The notes under the pieces are model-generated. The model made no database searches. It was not told the origin of the DNA and saw only the letters and a list, made by a program, of their open reading frames with translations. This document shows, piece after piece, positions 40,614 through 49,971 of a stretch of DNA of 58,400 nt; position 1 is the stretch's first letter; each line of letters begins with the position of its first letter. The stretch covers positions 1 to 58,400 of the forward strand of contig SCSE01000058.1 in NCBI GenBank assembly GCA_004298015.1, given 5' to 3'. The stretch comes from Rhodanobacter sp. (GTDB lineage: Bacteria > Pseudomonadota > Gammaproteobacteria > Xanthomonadales > Rhodanobacteraceae). The position numbers and the translations under genes were made by a program.

Positions 40614-42884
40614 ATGAAATTTCGTTCCCTGCTGGTCCTGTTGGCCCTGCTGTTAACCCTCACCACCACGGCCAGCTTTGCGCAATCGGCCGCTGATCTC
40701 GGTGCCGGTCGGCAACACCGAAAGGCCTCCCAGTGGCCGCTGAAGCCCAACGCCACCGAAGCACAGGCCGCGCAATTGTCGGCGCGCTTCCTGACCCGCT
40801 TCCACTATGACGCGCAGCCGCTCGACAACGCGATGTCCGCGCGTATCTACAAGGCGTACTTCAAACTGCTGGATGGGGAAAAGGTGTTCTTCACCCAGCA
40901 GGACATGGACAAGTTCGCGCCATTGAAGACCAAGTTGGACAACGCGATCTGGAATGAGGATCTGTCGGCTCCGTTCTCGATCTTCAACCTGTACGTGCAG
41001 CGCGCGGTCGAGCGGATGACCTACGCCCGCAGCCTGCTGAAGAACGGCTTCAATTTCACCGGTGACGAAACCTACAACTTCGACCGCAAGCATGCCACCT
41101 GGCCGAAAGACCAGGCCGCCATCGATGCGTTGTGGCGCAAGCGCACGATGAACGACTGGCTGCGCCTGAAGCTGGCCGGCAAGAACGATGCGGAGATCCG
41201 CAAGACGCTGGACAAGCGCTACTCCGGCTACATCGAGCGGGTCAGGCAGCTGGACAGCGAGGATGCGTTCCAGACCTTCATGACGGCCTATGCCGAAACC
41301 ACCGACCCGCACACCGACTACCTCGGTCCACGTGCCGCCCAGAATTTCGATATCGCGATGAAGCTGTCGCTGGAAGGCATCGGTGCCGTGCTGCAGGCGC
41401 GCGACGACTACACCCAGATTCGTGAACTGGTACCCGGCGGTCCCGCTGCCAAGTCCGGCAAGATCCACGTCGGCGACCGCATCGTCGGTGTCGGCCAGGG
41501 TGCCAGCGGCCCGATCACCGATGTGATCGGTTGGCGGCTGGACGACGTGGTCAACCGCATTCGCGGCAAGAAGGACACCACCCTGCGGCTGGAGATTCTG
41601 CCGGCCGAAACCGGGCTGGACGGCAAGCACGAGATCGTCACCCTGGTGCGCAAGAAAGTCAGCATCGAGGAGCAGGCGGCGAAGAAGAAGATCATCGACG
41701 TCACTGACCATGGCGTGACGCGCAAGATCGGCGTGATCGAGCTGCCGTCGTTCTACTCCGACTTTGCCGCGCGCAGCAGGGGCGACAAGAACTACAAGAG
41801 CGCCACCCGCGACGTCGCCAAGCTGATTGGCGAGCTCAAGCTGGCCGGAGTCCAGGGCATCATCGTGGATCTTCGCAACAACGGTGGCGGCTCGCTGTCC
41901 GAGGCCGACTCGATGACCGGGCTGTTCATCGACAAGGGTCCGGTGGTGCAGGTGCGCGATGCCAACGGTCATGTCGATGTACAGGGTGATGACCATCCGG
42001 GCATGGCCTGGAGTGGCCCGCTGGCGGTGCTGGTCAACCGCGGTTCGGCCTCGGCCTCGGAGATCTTTACCGCGGCGATCCAGGACTACCATCGCGGCCT
42101 GATCATCGGCGATCCGACCTTTGGCAAGGGCACGGTGCAGAATCTGATCGATCTGGACCGTTTTGCCCAGGCAGGTAGCCAAAAGCCGCAATACGGCGAG
42201 TTGAAGATGACGATCGCCGAATTCTTCCGCATCAACGGCGGCTCGACCCAGCTCAAGGACGTGACGCCGGATATCGAATACCCGAAGAACGGCGACGAGA
42301 AGGAATTCGGCGAATCGACCTATCCCAATGCGCTGCCGTGGACCCAGATCGCGCCGGCCAAGTACAAGCCGGTCGCGAACCTCAACGCCTACCTCCCGCA
42401 GCTGTTGCGCATGCACGATGCACGCGTGGCGAAGTCGCCGGCATGGAAGCTGATGCTGGACGAACTGGCGCAGTACAAGAAGATGCGCGCGAAAACCTCG
42501 ACTTCGCTGAATTTCGCCACGCGCGAAGCCGAACGCAAGCAGCTGGACGCGATCCAGGCCAGTTTCCGCGCACGGCAGAAGGCCATCGACGGCAGCGATT
42601 CGCTGTTGAAGGACGAGGACAGCTCGCTCGACGATGGCCTCAACGCCAACGAACGGAGCCTCAAGTCCGAGCTGAAGGAAGAGAGCGACGCGAAGAAGGC
42701 CAAGGACGTGGAGCTGGATGAAACCGCCCACATCCTGTTCGACGCTGTGGGTATGATCAAGTCCGATCCGAAGCTGGCCAGTGAAGTGCTGCCGTACGGT
42801 GGCAAGTTCAGCGGAAACTACATGGCGTCTCTTGCCGCACCGACGAAACCCGCGACTCGGGTAGCACCTGTACCCGTCCACTGA
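40614..42884 (+). CDS. prc: carboxy-terminal processing (tail-specific) protease
   Basis: The 756-residue S41 peptidase degrades or processes periplasmic proteins from the C-terminus. The order is signal peptide (LLVLLALLLTLTTTASFAQ), an N-terminal helical domain, PDZ (about 235-330), and the protease domain with the Ser in NRGSASASEIFTAAI and Lys in DPTFGKGTVQ. The C-terminal Prc-specific region is rich in Lys/Glu. I use the ATG at 40614; an in-frame GTG at 40596 overlaps the lipA stop. A strong terminator follows. Confidence 0.95.
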   Translation: MKFRSLLVLLALLLTLTTTASFAQSAADLGAGRQHRKASQWPLKPNATEAQAAQLSARFLTRFHYDAQPLDNAMSARIYKAYFKLLDGEKVFFTQQDMDKFAPLKTKLDNAIWNEDLSAPFSIFNLYVQRAVERMTYARSLLKNGFNFTGDETYNFDRKHATWPKDQAAIDALWRKRTMNDWLRLKLAGKNDAEIRKTLDKRYSGYIERVRQLDSEDAFQTFMTAYAETTDPHTDYLGPRAAQNFDIAMKLSLEGIGAVLQARDDYTQIRELVPGGPAAKSGKIHVGDRIVGVGQGASGPITDVIGWRLDDVVNRIRGKKDTTLRLEILPAETGLDGKHEIVTLVRKKVSIEEQAAKKKIIDVTDHGVTRKIGVIELPSFYSDFAARSRGDKNYKSATRDVAKLIGELKLAGVQGIIVDLRNNGGGSLSEADSMTGLFIDKGPVVQVRDANGHVDVQGDDHPGMAWSGPLAVLVNRGSASASEIFTAAIQDYHRGLIIGDPTFGKGTVQNLIDLDRFAQAGSQKPQYGELKMTIAEFFRINGGSTQLKDVTPDIEYPKNGDEKEFGESTYPNALPWTQIAPAKYKPVANLNAYLPQLLRMHDARVAKSPAWKLMLDELAQYKKMRAKTSTSLNFATREAERKQLDAIQASFRARQKAIDGSDSLLKDEDSSLDDGLNANERSLKSELKEESDAKKAKDVELDETAHILFDAVGMIKSDPKLASEVLPYGGKFSGNYMASLAAPTKPATRVAPVPVH

Positions 42885-42899
42885 CACGTAACGCAGGCA

Positions 42900-42937
42900 A
42901 AGAAAAAGGGCGGCGCGAGTGCGCTGCCCTTTTTCTT
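42900..42937 (+). terminator. rho-independent terminator of the prc transcript (also works in reverse)
   Basis: AAGAAAAAGGGC (42900-42911) pairs with GCCCTTTTTCTT (42926-42937), with GCGC/GCGC extending the stem. There is a T-run on the plus strand and an A-run that gives a T-run on the minus strand, so it separates prc from the oppositely oriented receptor gene. Confidence 0.9.
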
Positions 42938-42977
42938 GTCGATCATGCAACAACGACCCTCGAGTAACCGAGGACAA

Positions 42978-43005
42978 GGCGGGCCACCTTGCAAGCTGGC
43001 CCGCC
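42978..43005 (-). terminator. stem-loop after the receptor gene
   Basis: GGCGGGCCA and TGGCCCGCC form a 9-bp stem about 9 bp past the stop of the minus-strand receptor gene. No T-run follows, so it probably acts with the bidirectional terminator at 42900-42937. Confidence 0.5.
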
Positions 43006-43013
43006 CTGGTGGA

Positions 43014-45917
43014 TCAGAACTTCATGCTGGCCTGCACGTACATGAAGCGGCTCGGCGTGTCGTACGTCGAGGCGTCATAACCGTTCAGCGAGCAGGAAAC
43101 GCAGATCGGCGGCTGCTTGTTCCACAGGTTGTTGATGCCGGCGCTCAAGGTCATGTCGAGACTGGTCGGCAGCCTCCAACTGGCACGCAGATCCTGGTAG
43201 ACCACCGCGCCCATGGTGTGGGTGCCGTTGGGACGAGTCGGGGTGATCTCGTTGGGATGGTTGCAGATCGCATACCCTGCCGCCGCCGCGCAGTCCTCCT
43301 TCAGGCCGCTGATATAGCGGAACTTGTAGTCCGCGCTCCAGGCGCCACGCGACCAGCCGAACCCCAGGTTCGAGGTCAGCCGCGGGATCGCGCTGTCGGT
43401 GAGCTCCAGACCGACCGACCGCGGTTCGACGTTGCCGGCCTTGTTGCCGGCGATGTACTTGGCCACGTAGGTACTCTGCCAGTTGGCGGTGAACACGCCC
43501 AGATCCGACTGCGGCCCACGCCAGTTGAGGCCGAAATCCCAGCCGCTGGTGTCGATCGTGCCGAGATTCTGCAAGGTGGCGTTGAAGCCGTTGATGTTGC
43601 CGGTGGCATTGCGTGTGATGCCGCTGCAGAACACCGAGTTGGGATCGGCACTGTCCACGCAGCGGTTGAGCTTGGTCTGCGGGTTGAGTGCCTGGATCGC
43701 ATTGTCGATCTTGATCCGGTAATAACCGACGGTGAGATCGAGCTTGCTGGCCCACGCGGTGTTGCTGGCCCAGCCGGGGCTGTATACCGCGCCATAGGTC
43801 AGGCTACGCGAGGTTTCCGGTTGCAGCGCACGGTTGCCGCCGGTGCGGATCGAGATCTGCGGGTTCGGCTGGGTGTAGCCGGCCGGCACGCCGAGTGCAG
43901 CGCAGTTGCTGGCGGTCTGCGAACTGCCGATCGGTGCCGAGCAGGGATCCTGCAGGCTGGCATCGAAGCGGGCCGGTGAACCGAACAGTTCGCCGATCGA
44001 CGGTGCGCGGAAGCCCTGTGCCAGCGTGCTGCGCAGGGTCAGGTCGTCAAATACCTGCCAGCGCAGGCCGAGCTTGCTGTTGGTGGTGCCGCCGAAGGTC
44101 GAGTAGTCGGAGTAGCGGGTGGCGGCGGACAGATCCAGCGCCTTGGCCCCCGGCAAGTCCTTCAGCAGTGGCGCATTCAACTCCAGATAGTACTCGTTGA
44201 TCGAGTAGCTGCCGGAGGTCGGCAGCGACGGTACACCGTTGGATTCGCCGGCCACCACCACCGCGTCGGGCTGGTAGGAGCCGCGGTAGTTGCGATGCTC
44301 GAAGCCGGAGGCGAAGTTGAGCGAGCCGGCCGGCAGGTCGAACAGGTTGCCCGAGATATTGGCCGTGGCCAGGTTGATCTTGTTCTCGCTGGTGTCGTGC
44401 TCGATGTACTGGATGTACTGCAGCATTGCCGGGGTGATCGTGCCCGGGCCGCTGAACAGGTTGAGCGGCACGCAGCTGCCGGTGCAGTTTGCCAGCGGAC
44501 CGAGCGCGCGCTGGATGTGCGCGATGTTGTAGGTGCCCCTGACCGTCTGGGTGGCCTTGTTGTCGCCGCTGGCCAGGTTCACGTCCCAGTAGAAATCGTG
44601 GTCGCCGAGGCCGAACGAACCTTCCAGCCCGGTGGCGACATAGGTGGTGTCGACGTTCTGCGTGAATACGCGCGGGCCGCCTTCGACCGGGCGCCGGCCG
44701 ATCAGGACCAGGTTGCCGTTGGCCGGATCGGGGTTGAGGGTGAAGCCGAACGGATTGTACGGATTGGTGACATCGACCCCGACGCTGTCGGCGAGTCCGC
44801 CGGTACCGGCGCCCGGGCCGAGGAAGATCGGTTCCGGTGCGGCCTGGTTGACCGACTTGCGGGTGTTGTAGATGCCGCGCATGTACCAGGTGATGCTGTC
44901 CGTGACCTTGTAGCGGGTCGACGCAAAGATGGCGCTGCGCTTGCTCGGTGTCAGCAGCAGGTTGTAGCGCGCGAAGTTGAAGCGGTCGGCGCCGGTGAAA
45001 TGATGGTAGTCGCCGGGGTAGGACGGCTTGCCGGCAAAGCTGCCGTTCGGGGTGACGCTGACCGTGCTGCCGGTGCTGTCGGTGAAGATGAAGCGGCCGG
45101 TCGGCGTGGCCGAGCTGCAATTGTCCAGCCCGGTGCCCGGCACGCACTCGTTGCCGGACTGGCCCCAGGCACCGGAGCTGATCCCGTCCTGGCGGATATG
45201 GCTGATATCGACGAAGAATTCGTAGCGGTCGGTCTTGCCACCCAGCGAGATGTCGGCATTGGTGGTGATGCCGCCCTTGAGGTTGCTGTAGTTGCCGTAA
45301 TAGAAATTGGCGGCAGCGCCCTTTTGCGAGCGCTTGGTGATGATGTTGACCACGCCGGCGATGGCATCCGAGCCGTACAGTGCCGAGGCGCCATCCTGCA
45401 GGATCTCGATGCGCTGGATGATGCTGGCCGGGATCGTGTTCAGATCGACCGAGGCCGATACACCCGACGCGGAGCTCTCGTTCACCCAACGCAGGCCGTC
45501 GACCAGGATCAGCACGCGCTTGGAGCCGAGGTTGCGCAGATCCAGCGTCGCAGAGCCCGAGCCGACGCCGCTGCCATCGGGCGGAAAGCCGAAGTTGCCG
45601 GCCGAGTTGAACTTGGTATTGAGTGCTGAACCGGACGAACTGAGCTGTTGCAGGATGTCACCGATGCTGGTCAGGCCGGTCTGCTGGATCTCCTTGGCGG
45701 TGATCGTGATGACCGGTACCTGGGTGGCCATGTCGGCGCCCCTGATGCGCGAACCGGTGACCTCGACGGCCTGCAGGTTGGTGGTCGCCTTGGTATCGGT
45801 TTTGGAGGTGGCGGCCTGCTCTTGTGCATGGGCCACGGAAGTGCCCAGCGTAAGGCTGGCGATGAGTGCGCTGGACAGCGCCAGGGCGAGGCGGTTGCGA
45901 GGCAGTAAGCGGTGCAT
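43014..45917 (-). CDS. large TonB-dependent receptor
   Basis: The 967-residue outer-membrane receptor has a signal peptide ([18 protein letters not shown]) and a TonB box-like [12 protein letters not shown]. The plug reads [21 protein letters not shown], then [28 protein letters not shown] long barrel ends [11 protein letters not shown] and YVQASMKF. The VTGSRIRG start and size are typical of the large xanthomonad and sphingomonad receptors for oligosaccharides or peptides. The ATG at 45917 has a GGGGAGA ribosome site. The ligand is unknown. It is transcribed alone, between two terminators. Confidence 0.93.
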   Translation of the reverse strand: MHRLLPRNRLALALSSALIASLTLGTSVAHAQEQAATSKTDTKATTNLQAVEVTGSRIRGADMATQVPVITITAKEIQQTGLTSIGDILQQLSSSGSALNTKFNSAGNFGFPPDGSGVGSGSATLDLRNLGSKRVLILVDGLRWVNESSASGVSASVDLNTIPASIIQRIEILQDGASALYGSDAIAGVVNIITKRSQKGAAANFYYGNYSNLKGGITTNADISLGGKTDRYEFFVDISHIRQDGISSGAWGQSGNECVPGTGLDNCSSATPTGRFIFTDSTGSTVSVTPNGSFAGKPSYPGDYHHFTGADRFNFARYNLLLTPSKRSAIFASTRYKVTDSITWYMRGIYNTRKSVNQAAPEPIFLGPGAGTGGLADSVGVDVTNPYNPFGFTLNPDPANGNLVLIGRRPVEGGPRVFTQNVDTTYVATGLEGSFGLGDHDFYWDVNLASGDNKATQTVRGTYNIAHIQRALGPLANCTGSCVPLNLFSGPGTITPAMLQYIQYIEHDTSENKINLATANISGNLFDLPAGSLNFASGFEHRNYRGSYQPDAVVVAGESNGVPSLPTSGSYSINEYYLELNAPLLKDLPGAKALDLSAATRYSDYSTFGGTTNSKLGLRWQVFDDLTLRSTLAQGFRAPSIGELFGSPARFDASLQDPCSAPIGSSQTASNCAALGVPAGYTQPNPQISIRTGGNRALQPETSRSLTYGAVYSPGWASNTAWASKLDLTVGYYRIKIDNAIQALNPQTKLNRCVDSADPNSVFCSGITRNATGNINGFNATLQNLGTIDTSGWDFGLNWRGPQSDLGVFTANWQSTYVAKYIAGNKAGNVEPRSVGLELTDSAIPRLTSNLGFGWSRGAWSADYKFRYISGLKEDCAAAAGYAICNHPNEITPTRPNGTHTMGAVVYQDLRASWRLPTSLDMTLSAGINNLWNKQPPICVSCSLNGYDASTYDTPSRFMYVQASMKF

Positions 45918-46036
45918 GAAAGTTCTCCCCAGGAGGTTTTGATGGATGCCCGGATGCAGGCGACAACGCGTTTTCGGTCGACACATCATCACACGATCGG
46001 GCCGTAAAAAACAGCTTCCATGGCGGGGAAACCCGC

Positions 46037-46062
46037 AAAAAAACAGCGCCGGGGCGCTGTTT
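46037..46062 (-). terminator. rho-independent terminator of the aminopeptidase gene
   Basis: AAACAGCGCC (46041-46050) and GGCGCTGTTT (46053-46062) form a 10-bp perfect stem with a 2-nt loop. On the minus strand it is followed by a run of T (the A-run at 46037-46043). It lies about 45 bp after the stop of the M17 peptidase and before the receptor gene. Confidence 0.85.
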
Positions 46063-46106
46063 CTGCAACTGGCTGAAAAACCGCTATCGACGGCGGCAGG
46101 TATGGT

Positions 46107-47486
46107 TCAACCGCTATAGCGTTGCTGCAGCAAGGCGAACATCGTGCGCAGCCCCATCGCCTCGCCGCCCCGCGGCCGGCCCGGACGGTCGCTGTCGTTC
46201 CAGGCATAGGTGTCCAGGTGCATCCACGCCGTCTGCGCAGGAACGAAGCGCTCCAGGTACAGCGCGGCGGTAATCGCACCGGCGTGACGCGAGGGGCCGG
46301 CATTGGCCAGGTCGGCCACCGAGGAGTCGAGCAGCCGTCGATACGGTCGCCACAGCGGCAGTGGCCACAGCGGGTCGTCGACGCCGCGCCCGGCGGCCAG
46401 TGCGGCGCCGGCCAGCTCGTCGCGATTGGCGAACAGCGCCGGCAGATCCGGCCCCAGGGCCACCCGGGCTGCGCCGGTCAGGGTGGCGAAATCGATCATC
46501 AGGTCCGGTTGCTGTTCGGCGCCGTAGCTGAGCGCGTCGCACAGCACCAGCCGGCCCTCGGCATCGGTATTGTCGACCTCCACGGTCAACCCGGCGCGGG
46601 TGGTGATCACCTCGCCGGGACGCATCGCATTGCCGGCTACCGCGTTTTCCACCGCCGGCACCAGCAGGGTCAGGCGCACCGGCAGTTTCGCCTGCATGAT
46701 CAAGCCGGCCAGCGCGATCGCGTGCGCGGCGCCGCCCATGTCCTTTTTCATGTTGCGCATGCCGTCGGCGGATTTCAGGTCCAGACCGCCGGTGTCGAAG
46801 CACACGCCCTTGCCCACCACCACCAGTTTGGGATGCGACGCCTTGCCCCAACTCAACTCGACCAGTCGCGGCGCACGGTGGCTGGCGCGGCCGACCGCAT
46901 GGATGGTCGGAAAATTGTCCTTGAGCAGTTCCTCGCCGACCCAACTGCGGACCTTCGCCTTGTGGCGCTTGCCGAGCTGCTTGATCGCGCTGGCCAGCTG
47001 CTGCGGGCCCATGTCCTCGGTCGGCGTATTGACCAGGTCGCGAACCAGGGCCGTGGCCTCGACCAGCGGTGCCAGCTGCGCCAGTTCGGCGGCGGCGATG
47101 GCGAGTCGGGCCGGCGCGCGCTTCGGCTTGCGGTAGCGGGTGAACTGATAGCCGCCGAGCGCCCAGCCCAACGCCGCCTGCAGCGGATTGCCGAGCACGT
47201 CCTCGTCCGCCAGGTGGTAGTTCGCTTCAGGCAGGGCGGCGGGCAGCGCGGCCAGTGCGCCCAGCGCATCGGCAGGATCGACGCCCACCAGGACCCGCAC
47301 CAGCTTGCCATGGGCGTCGGCCAGCAGGGCGAAGCTTCCCGGGCTGGGCTGGAACCCGCTGTCGGCCAGCCAGCGCCGTTGCGCGGCGCTGAGCCGCCGA
47401 CGGCAGGCGGTGTAATGCGCGTCGTCGGTGGTCTCGATGGCAATGCTGTGGCGGTTGCCGGGCTGGCGTTCGATCAGGGCGGACAT
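46107..47486 (-). CDS. M17 leucyl aminopeptidase family protein
   Basis: The 459-residue cytosolic metallopeptidase releases N-terminal amino acids. The N-terminal domain is diverged, while the catalytic domain is complete: VVVGKGVCFDTGGLDLKSADGMRNMKKDMGGAA with metal ligands and the catalytic Lys, and the family signature NTDAEGRLVL. The single-chain length and diverged N-terminus fit the shorter M17 branch common in xanthomonads rather than E. coli PepA itself, so I give no symbol. Confidence 0.93.
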   Translation of the reverse strand: MSALIERQPGNRHSIAIETTDDAHYTACRRRLSAAQRRWLADSGFQPSPGSFALLADAHGKLVRVLVGVDPADALGALAALPAALPEANYHLADEDVLGNPLQAALGWALGGYQFTRYRKPKRAPARLAIAAAELAQLAPLVEATALVRDLVNTPTEDMGPQQLASAIKQLGKRHKAKVRSWVGEELLKDNFPTIHAVGRASHRAPRLVELSWGKASHPKLVVVGKGVCFDTGGLDLKSADGMRNMKKDMGGAAHAIALAGLIMQAKLPVRLTLLVPAVENAVAGNAMRPGEVITTRAGLTVEVDNTDAEGRLVLCDALSYGAEQQPDLMIDFATLTGAARVALGPDLPALFANRDELAGAALAAGRGVDDPLWPLPLWRPYRRLLDSSVADLANAGPSRHAGAITAALYLERFVPAQTAWMHLDTYAWNDSDRPGRPRGGEAMGLRTMFALLQQRYSG

Positions 47487-47656
47487 GCGGTTTCCTTGGG
47501 CTTGCGGCGATCGTGAAGATACCGGTGGGGAGGGATGGGACCGTGCATGATGCGCCGTTCCGGTCCTGGCTGGCTATGCGGCGGTCGGACTTTGACCCGT
47601 CGGCGTGCCGTCGCGCAGCCCTATTCTGGCCTCGCCCGACGAAGCCCGACAATCGC

Positions 47657-48364
47657 CTATGCCGCGGGATAGTTCGCGTCCAGCCAGTCGGCCAGTGCCG
47701 CCATGTCCGGCAGGTCCAGGTCGGGCGCGGCGCCGAGGTATGCCGGCCAGGGCTGGCGCTCGCGGTTGATCCAGGCGCTGCGCATGCCGGCCTCGCGGGC
47801 GCCGACCATGTCCATGTGCGGATCGTCGCCGACATGCATGATCCGCTCTGCCGGTACACCGAGGCGTTCGGCGGCCGTCCGGAAAATCCGTGGATCGGGT
47901 TTGGCGATGCCGGCGTCGCGGGCGCAGACGTGATGGGCAAAATGCGTATGCAGGCCGATCCGCTGCAGGTCGGCATTGCCGTTGGTGAGGCTGGCCAGCG
48001 GCCAGCGTGCGGCGATCCGGGTCAGGGCCGCCAGACTGTCCGGATACAACACCACGCGGTTGCGCGCGGCAAAGTAGATTTCCCACAGGATCTCGACCGG
48101 CGCGTCGGCGATGCCGCAGGCGGCGAAGGCATGCTGCAAGGTGAGCTGGCGCTGGGTGGTGAAGTCGTGCGCCAGGTCGATCCGCTGCTCGGCGATCTGT
48201 GCCCGCAGTTCGCGCATCGCCGCGATCGGCCAGCTGCGGGCGACCTCCGGCTGGTGCTGTTGCAGCCAGTCATGGACGGCCTGATCGGCACGCTCCAGCA
48301 CCGGCCGAACCGGCCACAAGGTGTCGTCCAGATCCAGCGTCAATGCCAGCGGCGGCGTCAGCAC
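47657..48364 (-). CDS. HAD-superfamily hydrolase, YigB/YjjG-like
   Basis: The 235-residue phosphatase of HAD subfamily IA has motif I LDLDDTLWPV, motif II SLTNGNAD, Lys in GIAKPDPRIF and motif IV GDDPHMDMVGAREAGM. The LDDTLW form and the cap region resemble YigB, which acts on the riboflavin intermediate 5-amino-6-(5-phosphoribitylamino)uracil and on FMN. Substrate remains unproven. Confidence 0.88.
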   Translation of the reverse strand: MLTPPLALTLDLDDTLWPVRPVLERADQAVHDWLQQHQPEVARSWPIAAMRELRAQIAEQRIDLAHDFTTQRQLTLQHAFAACGIADAPVEILWEIYFAARNRVVLYPDSLAALTRIAARWPLASLTNGNADLQRIGLHTHFAHHVCARDAGIAKPDPRIFRTAAERLGVPAERIMHVGDDPHMDMVGAREAGMRSAWINRERQPWPAYLGAAPDLDLPDMAALADWLDANYPAA

Positions 48365-48391
48365 GATGCGTTCCGGGTGCGTCGCACGGCT

Positions 48392-49768
48392 TCAGTCGCG
48401 GCTGACGCGCAACAGCTGTCCCAGCTTCACCTCGTTGTTGCGAAGGTGGTTCCAGTCGCGCAACTGGGCCACCTTGACCGCATGCCGGCGGGCGATCGAG
48501 AACAAGGTGTCGCCGCGAGCGACCTTGTAGGTCTTTGCGCTGCTGCTGGGATGGCCCTGGTAGGCCTCGGCGCTGACCTGGTGGAAATCGCGGCCACTGG
48601 CCCGGGCCGCGTTGACCGTAGTGGCTTCGCCACGCGCGTGCGCCAGGCTGCTGACGGTGACACCGGCAACATCGCCGCGCACCCGGTTCAGGCGGGCCGG
48701 CTGACTGGCTGCGGCGGCAACGGCACGCTCGCGCGCCTGGCGGCGCTCAAGCGCCCGTCTGGCGGCGAGTGTATGGGGCGAGGTCGGTGCCATCGCGGCA
48801 CCGGCTGCATAGGTTGCCCCGGGTGCGGAGATCGCGGGAGTGCGGGCGATGCGGCTGGGCTGGGCACCGACCTCGGCCAGAATGCGACTGCGGCGCGCGC
48901 TATCCATGCGCACCAGCGCGCGGCCGTCCTGGAACGGCAGCACCGCGTTGCGACGCAGCGCGGCACGGCCCGAAGCGGACTGCACGAACTCGATGAAGTC
49001 CTCGATTTTCGCCGCCTTCGGGCTGCGCGGGTTGAGCACCAGATAGAGCGGTGTATACAGCGGATAGCTGCCGTCGGCGATGTTGGCGACGGTGGGTGCG
49101 ATGCCGTTGATCGCCAGCGCCTTCAGCTTGCGGTTGCCGCGGATATCGGACAGGGTGGCCGCCCCCATGCCATTGGGGTTGAGTTGCACCCCGGCTTCGA
49201 GTTGATGGGTGTTGAGGTACAGGCGGGGCGCTGCCACCGGCTGGTTGCCGCGACCGAACAGCAGCTTGCGCAGGCTGAATTCGACGCCATCACCGGGGCT
49301 GGCGACCGCGTACACGTCGATGGGCGCGTTGCGGCCACCGACCTGCTTCCAGTTGTGGATCAGGCCGTAGTAGATGTCGTGCACCTGTTTCAGGGTGAGG
49401 CTGCGCACCGGATTGGCGGCGTTGGTGACAATCACCAGGCCGTCCCAGGCCACCGGGATGAACTTCAGTTGCGCGTCCTCGGCGCTGCCGTCGCTGCCAC
49501 GCGCGCTGCCGGCCAGGTCGGCGCGGCCGCTGACCACCGCATCGATGCCAGAGGCGGTGTTGAAAGGCTGCAACTCGATGCGGCCGTGGCCGGCCCTCTG
49601 CCAGGCCCGGGCCATATCGTCAACCACGCCGTGTGCCGTGACGACATCGCCACGCCAGATCAGGGTGCCACCCTTGGTGTGGGTCGCGGTGCTTCTGGCA
49701 AACGCCGACGTGGTGAGGCAGACCCCGAACAGGAGCACGCAGAGCAAGCGGGCAAGACGGACAGACAT
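48392..49768 (-). CDS. PstS-like substrate-binding domain fused to a LysM domain
   Basis: The 458-residue protein has a signal peptide (LLCVLLFGVCLTTSAFA). A periplasmic phosphate-binding-like domain follows (about 30-300: TLIWRGDVVTAHGVVDDMARAWQ, LTLKQVHDIYYGLIHNWKQVGG, NPNGMGAATLSDIRGN). An Ala/Arg-rich linker and a C-terminal LysM domain (TYKVARGDTLFSIARRHAVKVAQLRDWN) complete it. The LysM part should hold it on peptidoglycan. No pst transport genes are adjacent, so a scavenging or sensing role is possible. I chose the ATG at 49768 because the 25 residues before it do not look like a signal peptide. Confidence 0.85.
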   Translation of the reverse strand: MSVRLARLLCVLLFGVCLTTSAFARSTATHTKGGTLIWRGDVVTAHGVVDDMARAWQRAGHGRIELQPFNTASGIDAVVSGRADLAGSARGSDGSAEDAQLKFIPVAWDGLVIVTNAANPVRSLTLKQVHDIYYGLIHNWKQVGGRNAPIDVYAVASPGDGVEFSLRKLLFGRGNQPVAAPRLYLNTHQLEAGVQLNPNGMGAATLSDIRGNRKLKALAINGIAPTVANIADGSYPLYTPLYLVLNPRSPKAAKIEDFIEFVQSASGRAALRRNAVLPFQDGRALVRMDSARRSRILAEVGAQPSRIARTPAISAPGATYAAGAAMAPTSPHTLAARRALERRQARERAVAAAASQPARLNRVRGDVAGVTVSSLAHARGEATTVNAARASGRDFHQVSAEAYQGHPSSSAKTYKVARGDTLFSIARRHAVKVAQLRDWNHLRNNEVKLGQLLRVSRD

Positions 49769-49920
49769 GGTGATGATGGATCCCGGCAGAACGTGGAGGT
49801 GGATGCACTGGCGCCGGTGGGCGCGGACGCGTCGTGGACGCATAGCTTATTCCATCGGCCTGAACCTCAAACATCAAGCGCTTTCATGCGTTTGCGTGGC
49901 GGCAAAGGGTCAGGCTGTGA

Positions 49921-49951
49921 GCCGGCGCACGCCTGAGGTGCGTTCGCCGGC
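49921..49951 (+). other. imperfect stem-loop between the LysM gene and degQ
   Basis: GCCGGCG and CGCCGGC pair around an imperfect inner stem, followed on the plus strand by a short T-run (to 49957). On the minus strand, where the genes lie, no T-run follows. It may mark the degQ 3' end or block antisense transcription. The rest of the 203-bp gap shows nothing else. Confidence 0.35.
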
Positions 49952-49971
49952 AGGTTTTTACGTCGCCGGCA

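Noticed and set aside
47513..49936. Very long plus-strand frame opposite the HAD and LysM genes
   Set aside because: It runs across two clear minus-strand genes and an intergenic gap, and reads as typical high-GC antisense with no domain.
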